The notes under the pieces: generated by a model
Seen by the model: the letters and a program-made list of their open reading frames with translations, nothing else
Databases searched by the model: none
Told to the model about the DNA's origin: nothing
In this document: positions 44,604-52,441 of the stretch, piece after piece
Layout of the letters: the number at the start of each line of letters is the position of its first letter
Numbering within the stretch: the first letter of the stretch is position 1
Made by a program: the position numbers and the translations under genes
NCBI GenBank assembly: GCA_016841445.1
Contig: JAENZD010000001.1
Span: 1,488,001 to 1,552,000, forward strand
Source of the DNA: Anaerolineaceae bacterium
GTDB lineage: Bacteria > Chloroflexota > Anaerolineae > Anaerolineales > Anaerolineaceae
Direction of reading: 5' to 3'
DNA length: 64,000 nucleotides

Positions 44604-44621
44604 CATGTGATATGCCACATG
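44604..44621. promoter_or_regulatory. palindrome in a divergent promoter region
   Basis: CATGTG-ATATGC-CACATG is a perfect 6-bp inverted repeat. It lies between the CcdA-type gene (minus) and the radical-SAM gene (plus), 26 bp before the plus-strand -35 box. It is a possible operator for both. Confidence 0.4.
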
Positions 44622-44646
44622 ATAGTATAAACCCTACTAAATGAGG

Positions 44647-44675
44647 TTGCAAAAACAAAACATTTGTTCTATACT
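44647..44675 (+). promoter_or_regulatory. promoter for a leaderless radical-SAM mRNA
   Basis: TTGCAA at 44647-44652 and TATACT at 44670-44675 with exactly 17 bp between. The ATG is at 44681, 5 nt after the -10 box, with no ribosome site. The start of transcription should coincide with the start codon. Confidence 0.65.
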
Positions 44676-44680
44676 GTGGT

Positions 44681-45856
44681 ATGGATGTCTTTGAAAAGAT
44701 TAAACTATTTTCACTCAATATGCCGTTTGAAAACGCTGACGATGATCAAACATTTCTCGGGGACTTGGGCAGAACAGAGGCGCTTAATAAACTCAAAGAA
44801 CGCTTTCCGGTCACCCATGCCCGCCTGCCAAATGGAAAGACAATCCCTTTACTGAAAACCATGCAAACCTCAGTTTGCGAGCGTGACTGCAATTACTGCT
44901 GCTTTCGCTCCGGTCGCGACACACCCAGGGCCAGCCTCACACCGGATGAACTGGCTTCTGCCGTAGTCAGGCTATCAATAGCCAGGATTGCACAGGGGGT
45001 CTTCCTCAGTTCCGGCATTACTGGGGGTGGAATCAGAACCCAGGACCGGATCATTGCAACAGCTGAAATCCTTCGAAAGAAATACCACTACCCCCATTAT
45101 ATTCATCTGAAGATCATGCCGGGGGCGGAAAAAGACCAGATCTTCAAAGCTATGCAGCTTGCTGACCGAGTATCAATCAACCTTGAGGGACCCAATGAGA
45201 CCTGTTTATTCCGGTTAGCCCCTCACAAGGTCTTTTATGCAGAGCTCCTCGAACCGCTGCGGCTGATCGAAGAGATACGGCAAGAATACCCCGCTCATCT
45301 CGCCTGGAAAAACGCATGGCCTTCAAGCTGCACACAGTTCGTGGTCGGTGCTGCCGGCGAGAGCGATCTTGACCTACTGGGTACAACAGTCAATATTTAT
45401 TCTAAATATCATATCCGTAGGGCATATTTCTCAAAATTTTCCCCTGTGATCAATACGCCCTTCGAGAACCTTCCCCCGCTGAACGCCTGGCGCCAACACC
45501 GCCTCTACCAGGCATTTTATCTCCTGAGAGATTATAAGTTCGACCTCGAAGAAATGCCGTTCAGCGGACAGGGAAACCTGGACCTTCAAAAAGACCCAAA
45601 GCTGGCCTGGGCAGAGAATCACCTCCTTGAGAACCCGGTCGAGATCAATACTGCTGAATACCAGCAGCTCATTAAAATACCCGGGATTGGACCGGTGACC
45701 GCCCGGAAAATCCTGAATCTCGTGATCCATGATAAGATTCGGGATATCACCACCCTCACCAAATTAGGCGGATCAGCCTTAAGAGCATCGAGGTTCATCT
45801 TATTGGACGGGCATCAACCAGTGTACCAACCGGCATTATTCAATGAAACCTCCTGA
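44681..45856 (+). CDS. radical-SAM protein, putative DNA modification/repair type
   Basis: A 391-aa protein matching the 'putative DNA modification/repair radical SAM protein' family. The cluster-binding motif is CERDCNYCCF near residue 66 (C-x3-C-x2-C). A SAM-binding region includes GVFLSSGITGGGIRTQD. At the C-terminus a helix-hairpin-helix (YQQLIKIPGIGPVTARKIL) gives DNA binding. In other genomes a uracil-glycosylase-like partner often sits beside it; here the next gene is a DUF6504-like protein that overlaps it by 14 nt. The mRNA appears leaderless. The reaction is unknown; it is usually predicted to repair or modify a base. Confidence 0.88.
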   Translation: MDVFEKIKLFSLNMPFENADDDQTFLGDLGRTEALNKLKERFPVTHARLPNGKTIPLLKTMQTSVCERDCNYCCFRSGRDTPRASLTPDELASAVVRLSIARIAQGVFLSSGITGGGIRTQDRIIATAEILRKKYHYPHYIHLKIMPGAEKDQIFKAMQLADRVSINLEGPNETCLFRLAPHKVFYAELLEPLRLIEEIRQEYPAHLAWKNAWPSSCTQFVVGAAGESDLDLLGTTVNIYSKYHIRRAYFSKFSPVINTPFENLPPLNAWRQHRLYQAFYLLRDYKFDLEEMPFSGQGNLDLQKDPKLAWAENHLLENPVEINTAEYQQLIKIPGIGPVTARKILNLVIHDKIRDITTLTKLGGSALRASRFILLDGHQPVYQPALFNETS

Positions 45857-46217
45857 CCTGAAAATCATCCATTTCATTTCTGCCCCAATCGATGTTTACC
45901 ATATCGTCCCCCCAATCCATTCAAAAAAACCGACCTGCCCAAATCGCTTCACGTGGGAGGGCATTGATTATGACATCCTGAACTGTGCTGCTGAATGGAA
46001 AGATTTCTCAAGGCATGGCAGAAACAGCCGAAATATGCAGCCGCAGCATGCGCAAGCTGCCAGCCTGAAAGGTTCCTGGGGCGTTGGTAAATTCTATTTC
46101 GATGTCCACACAACGGGTGAAAAGTATTTTCGCATTTATTACGATCGTGCCCCGAAAGATGCCACAGACAGGGATGGGATTTGGATCTTACTGGCAGAAC
46201 TTCAAATTGATGAATGA
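45843..46217 (+). CDS. DUF6504-like small protein
   Basis: A 124-aa protein. The core NRFTWEGIDYDILNCAAEWKD and KYFRIYYDRAP resemble DUF6504, a small domain found beside or fused to DNA-polymerase genes of SOS mutagenesis cassettes (ImuB, DnaE2). The fit is by pattern only. Its start lies inside the end of the radical-SAM gene (14-nt overlap), so the two are coupled. This links the radical-SAM protein to a DNA-damage context. No catalytic motif is visible. Confidence 0.6.
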   Translation: MKPPDLKIIHFISAPIDVYHIVPPIHSKKPTCPNRFTWEGIDYDILNCAAEWKDFSRHGRNSRNMQPQHAQAASLKGSWGVGKFYFDVHTTGEKYFRIYYDRAPKDATDRDGIWILLAELQIDE

Positions 46218-46248
46218 TCCTTATCTTGCCTGGCTGATCTATTAATCC

Positions 46249-48105
46249 CTAAACGATCTCAACTTCCCTCAATGGAATACCGCAGTTCAAGAATGCTTCC
46301 AACAATGTTTGCCTGTTTTCCTTGGCTAACCCTTTAATGACCCACCTCAATGTAAATGAGCCGTCCGAAAATGTATTATTGACTGTTCTCAAGATATTGC
46401 CGCCAAATTGTGAAACCAGGCTTGCCAGCGAGGCTAAAACCCCGGGTTTATTGGTGTTTGCCGGCCCGACAATGTTGATCGTCGTCCAGCCCAGATGTTC
46501 TTTGGTGATACCTGCCTCATCCAAAGCATTGATCGCATCTGATAATAATATCGCACCACCACCCAATGCCGAATAAAAATCATCGAGGCTGGCAGCAGCC
46601 AGTTCACTCAACATTGTTTCGAAAAACACCCGCTCCTGGATCTGCACGTCTTCCAGGTCCACAATGCCGCGTGCCATCAATGTGGGCTGGATCATTTTCC
46701 GTCCTTCTTCAGCGGTTTGCTTGAGAGCAGCCGTCACCAATACAGAGCGCAGCATTCGAGCGGTTGATAGGTTGCAGAACCCCAGCCAATCATCATTCGG
46801 CACCAACCTGGATCCCTCAGTGATCACCTCAACCACATCACCCGGTTTCACCGGATCACGCAGTAATGATGTTTTGCCATTGACTTCAACATGGTTGATT
46901 TTATCCAGCAGGAAATCCTGGATTGAGGCAACGGCATCCAAAACCGTAGAACCATCCGGCAAGAACCTCGTGCCGCCGGTTGGCGTGAAGATTTGAATTG
47001 GTTTATAGCGGTTGATCGGTTTGCCATGCTGAAGCGCATCGATCAAACCCCACAAATTCTCCCCTTCCATATCTTCCGTTGTGATCGCCACCTCAACCGC
47101 CCCACGGTCCGGCATCCAGGCTGTCACCTGCAGTGCCTGGTAGCCATGCTGCGGGCTGGCGATGTAATCATCAAAGCGGTTATGGTCAAGACTCCTGTTG
47201 AACATCCGGTTGACGCGTGAGAGCAGACGGTAGCAGTTCTCAACATTGGAACCGCTGACCAGCATCCGGAAACTGACGATATCGTTAACAGCTGAAAAAT
47301 TGTCCAGGGACGTTCTGCGGTCGCGTGCCATCCGCCGCAGCTTCTGCCAGGCTTGCCAGTAGCCATTGACGATGATCCTTAATCTACCGTCAACCCCTTC
47401 ATCCTCCATCAATTCCTGGAGCTGCGCCAGCATTTCGTTGATGAAACCCAAATCCAGGCGTGGGTCACGGTTAATCTCCTGCGTTACGAATGCGTAGGCA
47501 TTCGGCTCAGCATAGGGGAATGCCATATCTTCCAGCCATCTTCGCCAGCGGTAGCAGTTCAAGATCCCCGCCAGTTTCCCGTAAGCCCGGATCGCTTCCG
47601 TCGCTTTCTGGTGCTGTTTCTTAGGGGACATATGTTCAAGCGTCATGATATTGTGGCTTTTATCCGCCAGTTTAATAAGAAAAACCCCGGGATCACGAAA
47701 TCTTGCGATCTTCCGGAGTGTCTCAAGCTCACGAGAGCGGCCATCTCGGGGATTGCTCATCTTAGTCACGCCGTCGACAAGGTAGGCAACGTGCTTTCCA
47801 AGCAAGCCTGGGAAAAGCTCTTGAATTTCCTCCAGGCTTTCACCCTGGTCTTCAACGGCATCATGTAAAAGCGCAGCGATCGTCCAGGCTTCATTTTGTA
47901 CGAGCCGGTCAAGGAATTGCGCAATCCACACACAGTGGGTTTCGAAATAAGGCTCACCGCTCAGCCTGAGCTGGCCCTTGTGGATTTTCTTGCCAAAGGC
48001 ATAAGCCTTTTCAATCGCGGGTGTACGCGGTACAAAATCCCCCAATAGGCTGAACTCATCCACAATTTTGGGGCGAATCTCGCGTACAAACTCAACTTCA
48101 ACCAT
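46249..48105 (-). CDS. RelA/SpoT-like protein with intact HD and degenerate synthetase
   Basis: A 618-aa protein, shorter than typical bifunctional enzymes (over 700). The HD hydrolase domain is intact: HCVWIAQFL, LLHDAVED (His-Asp) and LIKLADKSHNIMTLEH. The synthetase domain is divergent. NDIVSFRMLV and DDYIASPQHGYQALQVTAW stand where DLxAxR and DYI(A/K)xPKxNGYQSLHT are expected. The usual catalytic EVQIRT is VEVAITT. TGS (IQIFTPTGGTRFLPDGSTVLD) and C-terminal ACT domains follow. It probably hydrolyses (p)ppGpp without making it; that is inference from motif loss. I start at ATG 48105, with AAGGA upstream. Confidence 0.85.
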   Translation of the reverse strand: MVEVEFVREIRPKIVDEFSLLGDFVPRTPAIEKAYAFGKKIHKGQLRLSGEPYFETHCVWIAQFLDRLVQNEAWTIAALLHDAVEDQGESLEEIQELFPGLLGKHVAYLVDGVTKMSNPRDGRSRELETLRKIARFRDPGVFLIKLADKSHNIMTLEHMSPKKQHQKATEAIRAYGKLAGILNCYRWRRWLEDMAFPYAEPNAYAFVTQEINRDPRLDLGFINEMLAQLQELMEDEGVDGRLRIIVNGYWQAWQKLRRMARDRRTSLDNFSAVNDIVSFRMLVSGSNVENCYRLLSRVNRMFNRSLDHNRFDDYIASPQHGYQALQVTAWMPDRGAVEVAITTEDMEGENLWGLIDALQHGKPINRYKPIQIFTPTGGTRFLPDGSTVLDAVASIQDFLLDKINHVEVNGKTSLLRDPVKPGDVVEVITEGSRLVPNDDWLGFCNLSTARMLRSVLVTAALKQTAEEGRKMIQPTLMARGIVDLEDVQIQERVFFETMLSELAAASLDDFYSALGGGAILLSDAINALDEAGITKEHLGWTTINIVGPANTNKPGVLASLASLVSQFGGNILRTVNNTFSDGSFTLRWVIKGLAKENRQTLLEAFLNCGIPLREVEIV

Positions 48106-48358
48106 CAATGGTCCTTGACTATGACTCGAGTACTTTTCCGTATTAGAAAATCATTCTGCTTTACGATCCAGCTAGATTGACGGCTTCTCGATCATTTCGG
48201 CGTTTTTACTCGACTGAAGCTTCAACAACATATTACGGACACGGTATTAATGGATGATTATATCGTTTTTTCAATATAAAGACAAATTTTGTTTAAACAC
48301 CGATATCGTTTAATAGACACACAATCGTTCCTCATCCGCTTTCCAACCCATTCCACCC
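48106..48358. other. gap between divergent genes
   Basis: About 250 bp, AT-rich in its right half, followed at once by the SOS promoter. No gene or terminator is evident. Confidence 0.4.
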
Positions 48359-48387
48359 TTGAAATAGAACGATTGTTCTATTATAAT
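48359..48387 (+). promoter_or_regulatory. SOS-regulated promoter with embedded LexA box
   Basis: -35 TTGAAA at 48359-48364 and -10 TATAAT at 48382-48387 have a 17-bp spacer. Sixteen of those bases (48365-48380) form the perfect palindrome TAGAACGATTGTTCTA. Its core GAAC-N4-GTTC is the Gram-positive-type SOS box bound by LexA. A repressor there would block polymerase directly. Transcription should begin near 48394, about 75 nt before the first gene. Confidence 0.88.
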
Positions 48388-48467
48388 AAGAACACTCATT
48401 GCTCAAGTCTTTCTGGTGCCCAGGCCGCGCCAGACCAGGTAACCACGCGATCTTTCAGGACGGACCT

Positions 48468-49015
48468 ATGAACCGACAGCTAACCATCTTCCCAATCCCC
48501 AAAGCAGGAAAAATCTCCCTGGTGGTGGCGCCCAGGGGTGTTGTGCAAAGCCTGATGACCATGCTGGCGGCCCTGGCCCTGCGCGGGCGGGTGATCGTCC
48601 TTGACGGCGGCAACTGCTTCAATGGCTACGCCCTGGCACGTGCTATCCGGCAGCACACCCACCAGGTGAAAGACGTCCTCAAACAGGTGATGCTTTCACG
48701 TGCTTTTACCTGCTACCAGATGACGGCCATGCTGGCCAAGCTGCCCATTGACGGCACCCCGGTCATCGTCCTGGACATGCTGGCAACCTTCCTGGATGAG
48801 AACGTCAACTTCAACAAGCGCCAGCGCCTGCTCGATAACAGCCTGAACCTGCTCAGGCGCATCAGTGAAGGTGCACCCGCCGCCGTCTGGGCACGCACCC
48901 GCGCCACGCCCACCGGCGAAGACCAGCAGTTCCTGGCTCCCCTGCTGGAAACAGCCCAGGATATCTGGGAACTGCAGGCGCCGGAAATACCCGTGCATCA
49001 ATTACCGTTATTTTA
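48468..49015 (+). CDS. RecA/ImuA-like protein with C-terminal clamp motif
   Basis: A 182-aa protein with a RecA-like core by pattern: ISLVVAPRGVVQSLMTMLAALALRG, RVIVLDGGNCFN and TPVIVLDMLATFLD alternate strands and helices. No Walker A GxxxxGK(T/S) is present, so it probably does not bind ATP normally. The last five residues are QLPLF, a match to the beta-sliding-clamp-binding consensus QLxLF. ImuA of the SOS mutasome is likewise a RecA-like non-canonical protein, and its partner ImuB ends in a similar motif. First gene of an SOS-boxed operon. ATG 48468 has AGGACGG upstream; a longer frame to 48399 would start close to the promoter. Role inferred. Confidence 0.7.
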
Positions 49016-49032
49016 GTGTTAAGGAGAACCTC

Positions 49033-49296
49033 ATGGGACGTACACTCCCCTCAGCAACCCAGTTAATGTTAAATGAAGAAGCCGCGCTGTCTCGCTTCCG
49101 CCGTGCCCTGCGGCGGGAGGACCAGCTCACCTTTGATGACCTGTTCACGTCTGCCCAAAAGCATATTTCCGCCGCGGCCTATGCCGCCCATGCCCTGCCG
49201 TTTGAGACCTTCCTGATGGCCATGCTCCTCGAGGAGCACAAAGAAGTCCTGCGCATGCGAAAGATCATCGAAATGCTCGAGGAAATGCATGCCTGA
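49033..49296 (+). CDS. small helical protein of the SOS operon
   Basis: An 87-aa soluble, mainly helical protein with no family I recognise. It contains two amphipathic stretches (EEAALSRFRRALRREDQLTF and EEHKEVLRMRKIIEMLEEM). The ATG has a strong site (AAGGAGAACCTC). It begins 17 nt after the RecA-like gene and overlaps the polymerase gene by 8 nt. Constant coupling suggests it bridges the two proteins, as an accessory subunit. That is inference from layout. Confidence 0.75.
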   Translation: MGRTLPSATQLMLNEEAALSRFRRALRREDQLTFDDLFTSAQKHISAAAYAAHALPFETFLMAMLLEEHKEVLRMRKIIEMLEEMHA

Positions 49297-51604
49297 ATTT
49301 TCGGGTTGGCTGCTCGATCTCTTCGAGGATCCACGCGAGGGGCTGATCCTGTACTTCATCGGTGAAGACGGCATGCGCTGGCGGCTCAGCCAGTCCTTCC
49401 CCATCACCTTCTATGCCCTGGGAAAGGATGCAGAATTAAGAGCCCTGTGGCAGCACCTTAAAGACCGTCCGAGGGAGATCAGCCTGGAGCGGTCCCAACG
49501 GATGGATGTCTTCAAACGGCAAGCGGTGACGGTATTAGCCGTCACGATCAACAACCCTTATGAAGCCCGGAAGATCTTTCAGCAAACGGCGAACCGCTTC
49601 CCGAACCTGGAATATTCGGATGCCGATTTGCAGATCTCCCTGCGCTTTGCCGCCAGCACAGGGGCTTTTCCCCTCTCCCACTGCCATGTGGTTGCCGACG
49701 AGCTGCACCACCTTAAAGAAATCACCGTGCTGGAAGACGCCTGGACGTTAAAATCCACCCCTATCCCCTTGCAGATCCTGTCACTCTCGCCGGATGTCGC
49801 ACCCCACCACGCCCGTCCCAGCTACCTGACGGTTGAGATTCTGGGCGAGACCTATCATTTCGACTTGCGGACCTGGCGTCCGCTGCTGGTCAACCTGCGC
49901 GCCCTGATCCAGCGCTACGACCCTGATTTGATCCTGACGGACTGGGGCGATACCTGGCTGTTGCCGCTTTTGCTCCAGCAGTCAGAAAAATACCACATCC
50001 CCCTCGGGTTGAACCGGGAAACGGGGCGCTGCGTGAGCTGGCGCGAGGAGCGCACCTATTTTTCTTACGGGCAGATCGTCTACCGCGGCCAGCAGATCCA
50101 CCTTTTCGGGCGCTGCCACATCGACCGGCAGAACGCGGTGCTCTGGAATGACTACAAACTGGACGGCACCATCGAGGTCAGCCGGGTCACGTCCCTCCCG
50201 CTGCAGACTTCGGCGCGTGTCTCCCCGGGCACGGGCATCTCATCCATCGAGATGGTTACAGCCCTGCGCCAGGGCATCCTGGTGCCCTGGCAGAAACAGC
50301 AGGCAGAGATGCTCAAGCCGGCTATGGACCTGTTCACAGCCGACCAGGGCGGCCTAGTTTACCAGCCCAGGATCGGCGTCCACAAGAAAGTAGCCGAAAT
50401 CGACTTTGTTTCCCTCTACCCGGCCATTATGGTTCACTTCAACATCTCACCCGAGACGATCCTGCCAAACCCAACCGCGGATAATCTCGTGCCCGCGTTG
50501 GGGCTGGCGATTGACACCAGCCAGGAGGGGTTGATCCCCAAAGCGCTGCGTCCCCTGCTGGAAAAGCGCATTGAAATGAAAAAACATCTCGCCAGCACAC
50601 CCACATGGGATCCCTACCGCAAGAATTTCAAGCGCCGTGCTTCAGCGCTGAAATGGCTCCTGGTGACCTGTTTCGGCTATCTTGGCTATAAAAATGCCCG
50701 GTTTGGTCGGATTGAAGCCCACCAGGCCGTCACCGCCTATGGCCGTGAGGCACTCCTGCGTGCCAAAGAAGCCGCTGAAGATATGGGGTTCAGGGTCATT
50801 CAGCTGTATGTGGATGGGCTGTGGGTGCAGCACCCTGACAAAACACAGCCAGAAGAGATTGAACCCCTTCTGCTGGAAATCCAGGAGCGGACCGGGCTGC
50901 CCATCTCGCTGGACGGCATCTACCGCTGGGTAGTCTTCGTCGGGTCGCGCCAGAATAAAAAGCGCCCTGTTGCTAACCGTTATTTTGGTGTTTTCCAGGA
51001 CGGTTCCATCAAAGTGCGGGGAATTGATGCCCGCCGCCGGGACAGCACCCCATTCGTTTCGGATGCACAGATGCACTTGCTGGAACTGCTTGCCAGCAAG
51101 CCAGAACCTGAGGACGCACTGCCTGAAGCCATCCGTTTCATACGAGAGCGGCTCAGAACGCTCAGGAACGGCCAGGTAGGGCTCTCCGACCTCCTGGTAC
51201 GTCAGCGTCTGGGCAGAAAGCTGGAAGCCTACCGGACGCTCTCCCCGGCGGCGAGGGCGGTTTTACAGCTGCAGGCTGCTGGCAAGGAAATGCGCCCCGG
51301 TCAGCGGGTGCCATTCCTTTATACGATGGGGAAACCGGGTGTTTTTGCCTGGGATAGGCCTCAGCATCCCAACCCGCGCACGGTCGATGTTGAGCGCTAC
51401 CAGCGACTGCTTTTACGGGCGGCTGGTATCGTGCTTGAATCCTGGGGGTTGGATGAAGAAAAGCTGACGGAGAAAGTGCTTTCGGACGCGAGCCAACTAA
51501 CCCTGCCGGTGCCCCGTAAGCAGCACCCGTTGAAGCACAGCCGCAATATTCCAGGCATCGTCAACCCCACGGTGAACCCGACCCTCAAAAACAAGGCCCA
51601 ATAG
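49289..51604 (+). CDS. divergent B-family DNA polymerase
   Basis: A 771-aa polymerase. Motif A is EIDFVSLYPAIMVHFNI near residue 370. Motif B is ALKWLLVTCFGYLGYKNARFG near residue 453, keeping Lys and Gly but with Val for the usual Asn and Phe for Tyr. Motif C is LYVDGLWVQH near residue 507. The usual YxDTDS reads YVDGLW, so the first Asp stays and the second, metal-binding Asp is Leu. In the N-terminal third the proofreading DxE motif is absent, although DPDLILTDWGD resembles the second exonuclease motif. SOS control and lost proofreading suggest a translesion or structural role. The last about 36 codons overlap a convergent exonuclease gene. Confidence 0.85.
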   Translation: MPEFSGWLLDLFEDPREGLILYFIGEDGMRWRLSQSFPITFYALGKDAELRALWQHLKDRPREISLERSQRMDVFKRQAVTVLAVTINNPYEARKIFQQTANRFPNLEYSDADLQISLRFAASTGAFPLSHCHVVADELHHLKEITVLEDAWTLKSTPIPLQILSLSPDVAPHHARPSYLTVEILGETYHFDLRTWRPLLVNLRALIQRYDPDLILTDWGDTWLLPLLLQQSEKYHIPLGLNRETGRCVSWREERTYFSYGQIVYRGQQIHLFGRCHIDRQNAVLWNDYKLDGTIEVSRVTSLPLQTSARVSPGTGISSIEMVTALRQGILVPWQKQQAEMLKPAMDLFTADQGGLVYQPRIGVHKKVAEIDFVSLYPAIMVHFNISPETILPNPTADNLVPALGLAIDTSQEGLIPKALRPLLEKRIEMKKHLASTPTWDPYRKNFKRRASALKWLLVTCFGYLGYKNARFGRIEAHQAVTAYGREALLRAKEAAEDMGFRVIQLYVDGLWVQHPDKTQPEEIEPLLLEIQERTGLPISLDGIYRWVVFVGSRQNKKRPVANRYFGVFQDGSIKVRGIDARRRDSTPFVSDAQMHLLELLASKPEPEDALPEAIRFIRERLRTLRNGQVGLSDLLVRQRLGRKLEAYRTLSPAARAVLQLQAAGKEMRPGQRVPFLYTMGKPGVFAWDRPQHPNPRTVDVERYQRLLLRAAGIVLESWGLDEEKLTEKVLSDASQLTLPVPRKQHPLKHSRNIPGIVNPTVNPTLKNKAQ

Positions 51605-52057
51605 TTCTGTCGCTTTGACCAAATTAACTTCGCGTTTGAGCCCAAGCTGTAATGCCAGTAAATTCTTCACATTGATGTGGGAAGGTCCGAATGGATAAGT
51701 AATCCACATCGCCTGGCACTGCCCAGTGAACTGCCGCCGGTCATAATCGCCGTAGCTCGCCCATGTTCGCTGATGGGAAAGGTATTCAGTCCGCAAAATC
51801 ATGCATGCATCCTGGAATGACTGAGCATCTTCCAGCATATCTGGGGTAATCCCGGTCAGTTGAATGCAGAATTCGCTCAAGTCGGATCGCTCAGGTTTAA
51901 CAAAAATGGGCCTGGTGGATCCCCGCTCCCCGGTCTGCACATCCAGCTCACACAGCCCAATCTCGATGATCTCAGCCGTCTGCCCAGCCGGTGGTTCATT
52001 CTGCCAGCATGTGGCCTCAATATCAACCACAAGAACGGTATCAAGCTTGCGTGCCAT
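51497..52057 (-). CDS. DEDDh-type 3'-5' exonuclease (ERI1/KapD-like)
   Basis: A 186-aa exonuclease. Exo I is VVDIEATCWQ (Asp and Glu). Exo II lies in ASYGDYDRRQF (Asp). Exo III is HRGVDDAWNIAAVL (His and Asp), spaced as in DEDDh enzymes of the ERI1/KapD branch, which trim RNA or single-stranded DNA 3' ends. The gene converges on the B-family polymerase and overlaps its 3' end by 108 bp. The overlap contains the catalytic His-Asp block, so this strand is clearly functional there. ATG has a GGGGGG-type site. Whether it proofreads for the neighbouring polymerase is speculative. Confidence 0.88.
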   Translation of the reverse strand: MARKLDTVLVVDIEATCWQNEPPAGQTAEIIEIGLCELDVQTGERGSTRPIFVKPERSDLSEFCIQLTGITPDMLEDAQSFQDACMILRTEYLSHQRTWASYGDYDRRQFTGQCQAMWITYPFGPSHINVKNLLALQLGLKREVNLVKATELLGLVFEGRVHRGVDDAWNIAAVLQRVLLTGHRQG

Positions 52058-52063
52058 ACCCCC

Positions 52064-52423
52064 CTAGCCTTCTGCTCTCACCCGCGATTGATCGGCGCGG
52101 CTCATCCCATCAACAACCAGGTCATAAGACTCATCTATCATCTTGCGCAGTTCGTCATCCGGAACGCTGCCATCGAGTGTAACTGTGTTCCAGTATTTCT
52201 TATTCAAATGATATCCCGGTTTGATGGATGGGTATTTCTTTCTTAGAATAACAGCATCAACTGGGTTAGCTTTTAATGAAATCGTTAGCGGATCAGCCTG
52301 CCAAGCAACCAGGGCAAACATCTTATCCAATACTTTGAAAACCAATACATCTGCGCCAAAAGGCATATCCCGGCGTGCTGCAGGTTTGTTTTCAAGATAA
52401 GCACAGAGCGTTTCATAATCCAT
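52064..52423 (-). CDS. MmcQ/YjbR-family protein
   Basis: A 119-aa protein of the YjbR/CyaY-like fold. It shows the usual run: LENKPAARRDMPFGADVLVFKV, DKMFALVAW, PLTISLKANPVDAVILRKKY, PGYHLNKKYWNTVTLDG and IDESYDLVVDGM. This family is thought to bind DNA in some cases, but its role is unknown. It lies 6 bp upstream of the exonuclease gene on the same strand, so they are co-transcribed. Confidence 0.9.
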   Translation of the reverse strand: MDYETLCAYLENKPAARRDMPFGADVLVFKVLDKMFALVAWQADPLTISLKANPVDAVILRKKYPSIKPGYHLNKKYWNTVTLDGSVPDDELRKMIDESYDLVVDGMSRADQSRVRAEG

Positions 52424-52441
52424 GATCTGAAATCCCGAGAC

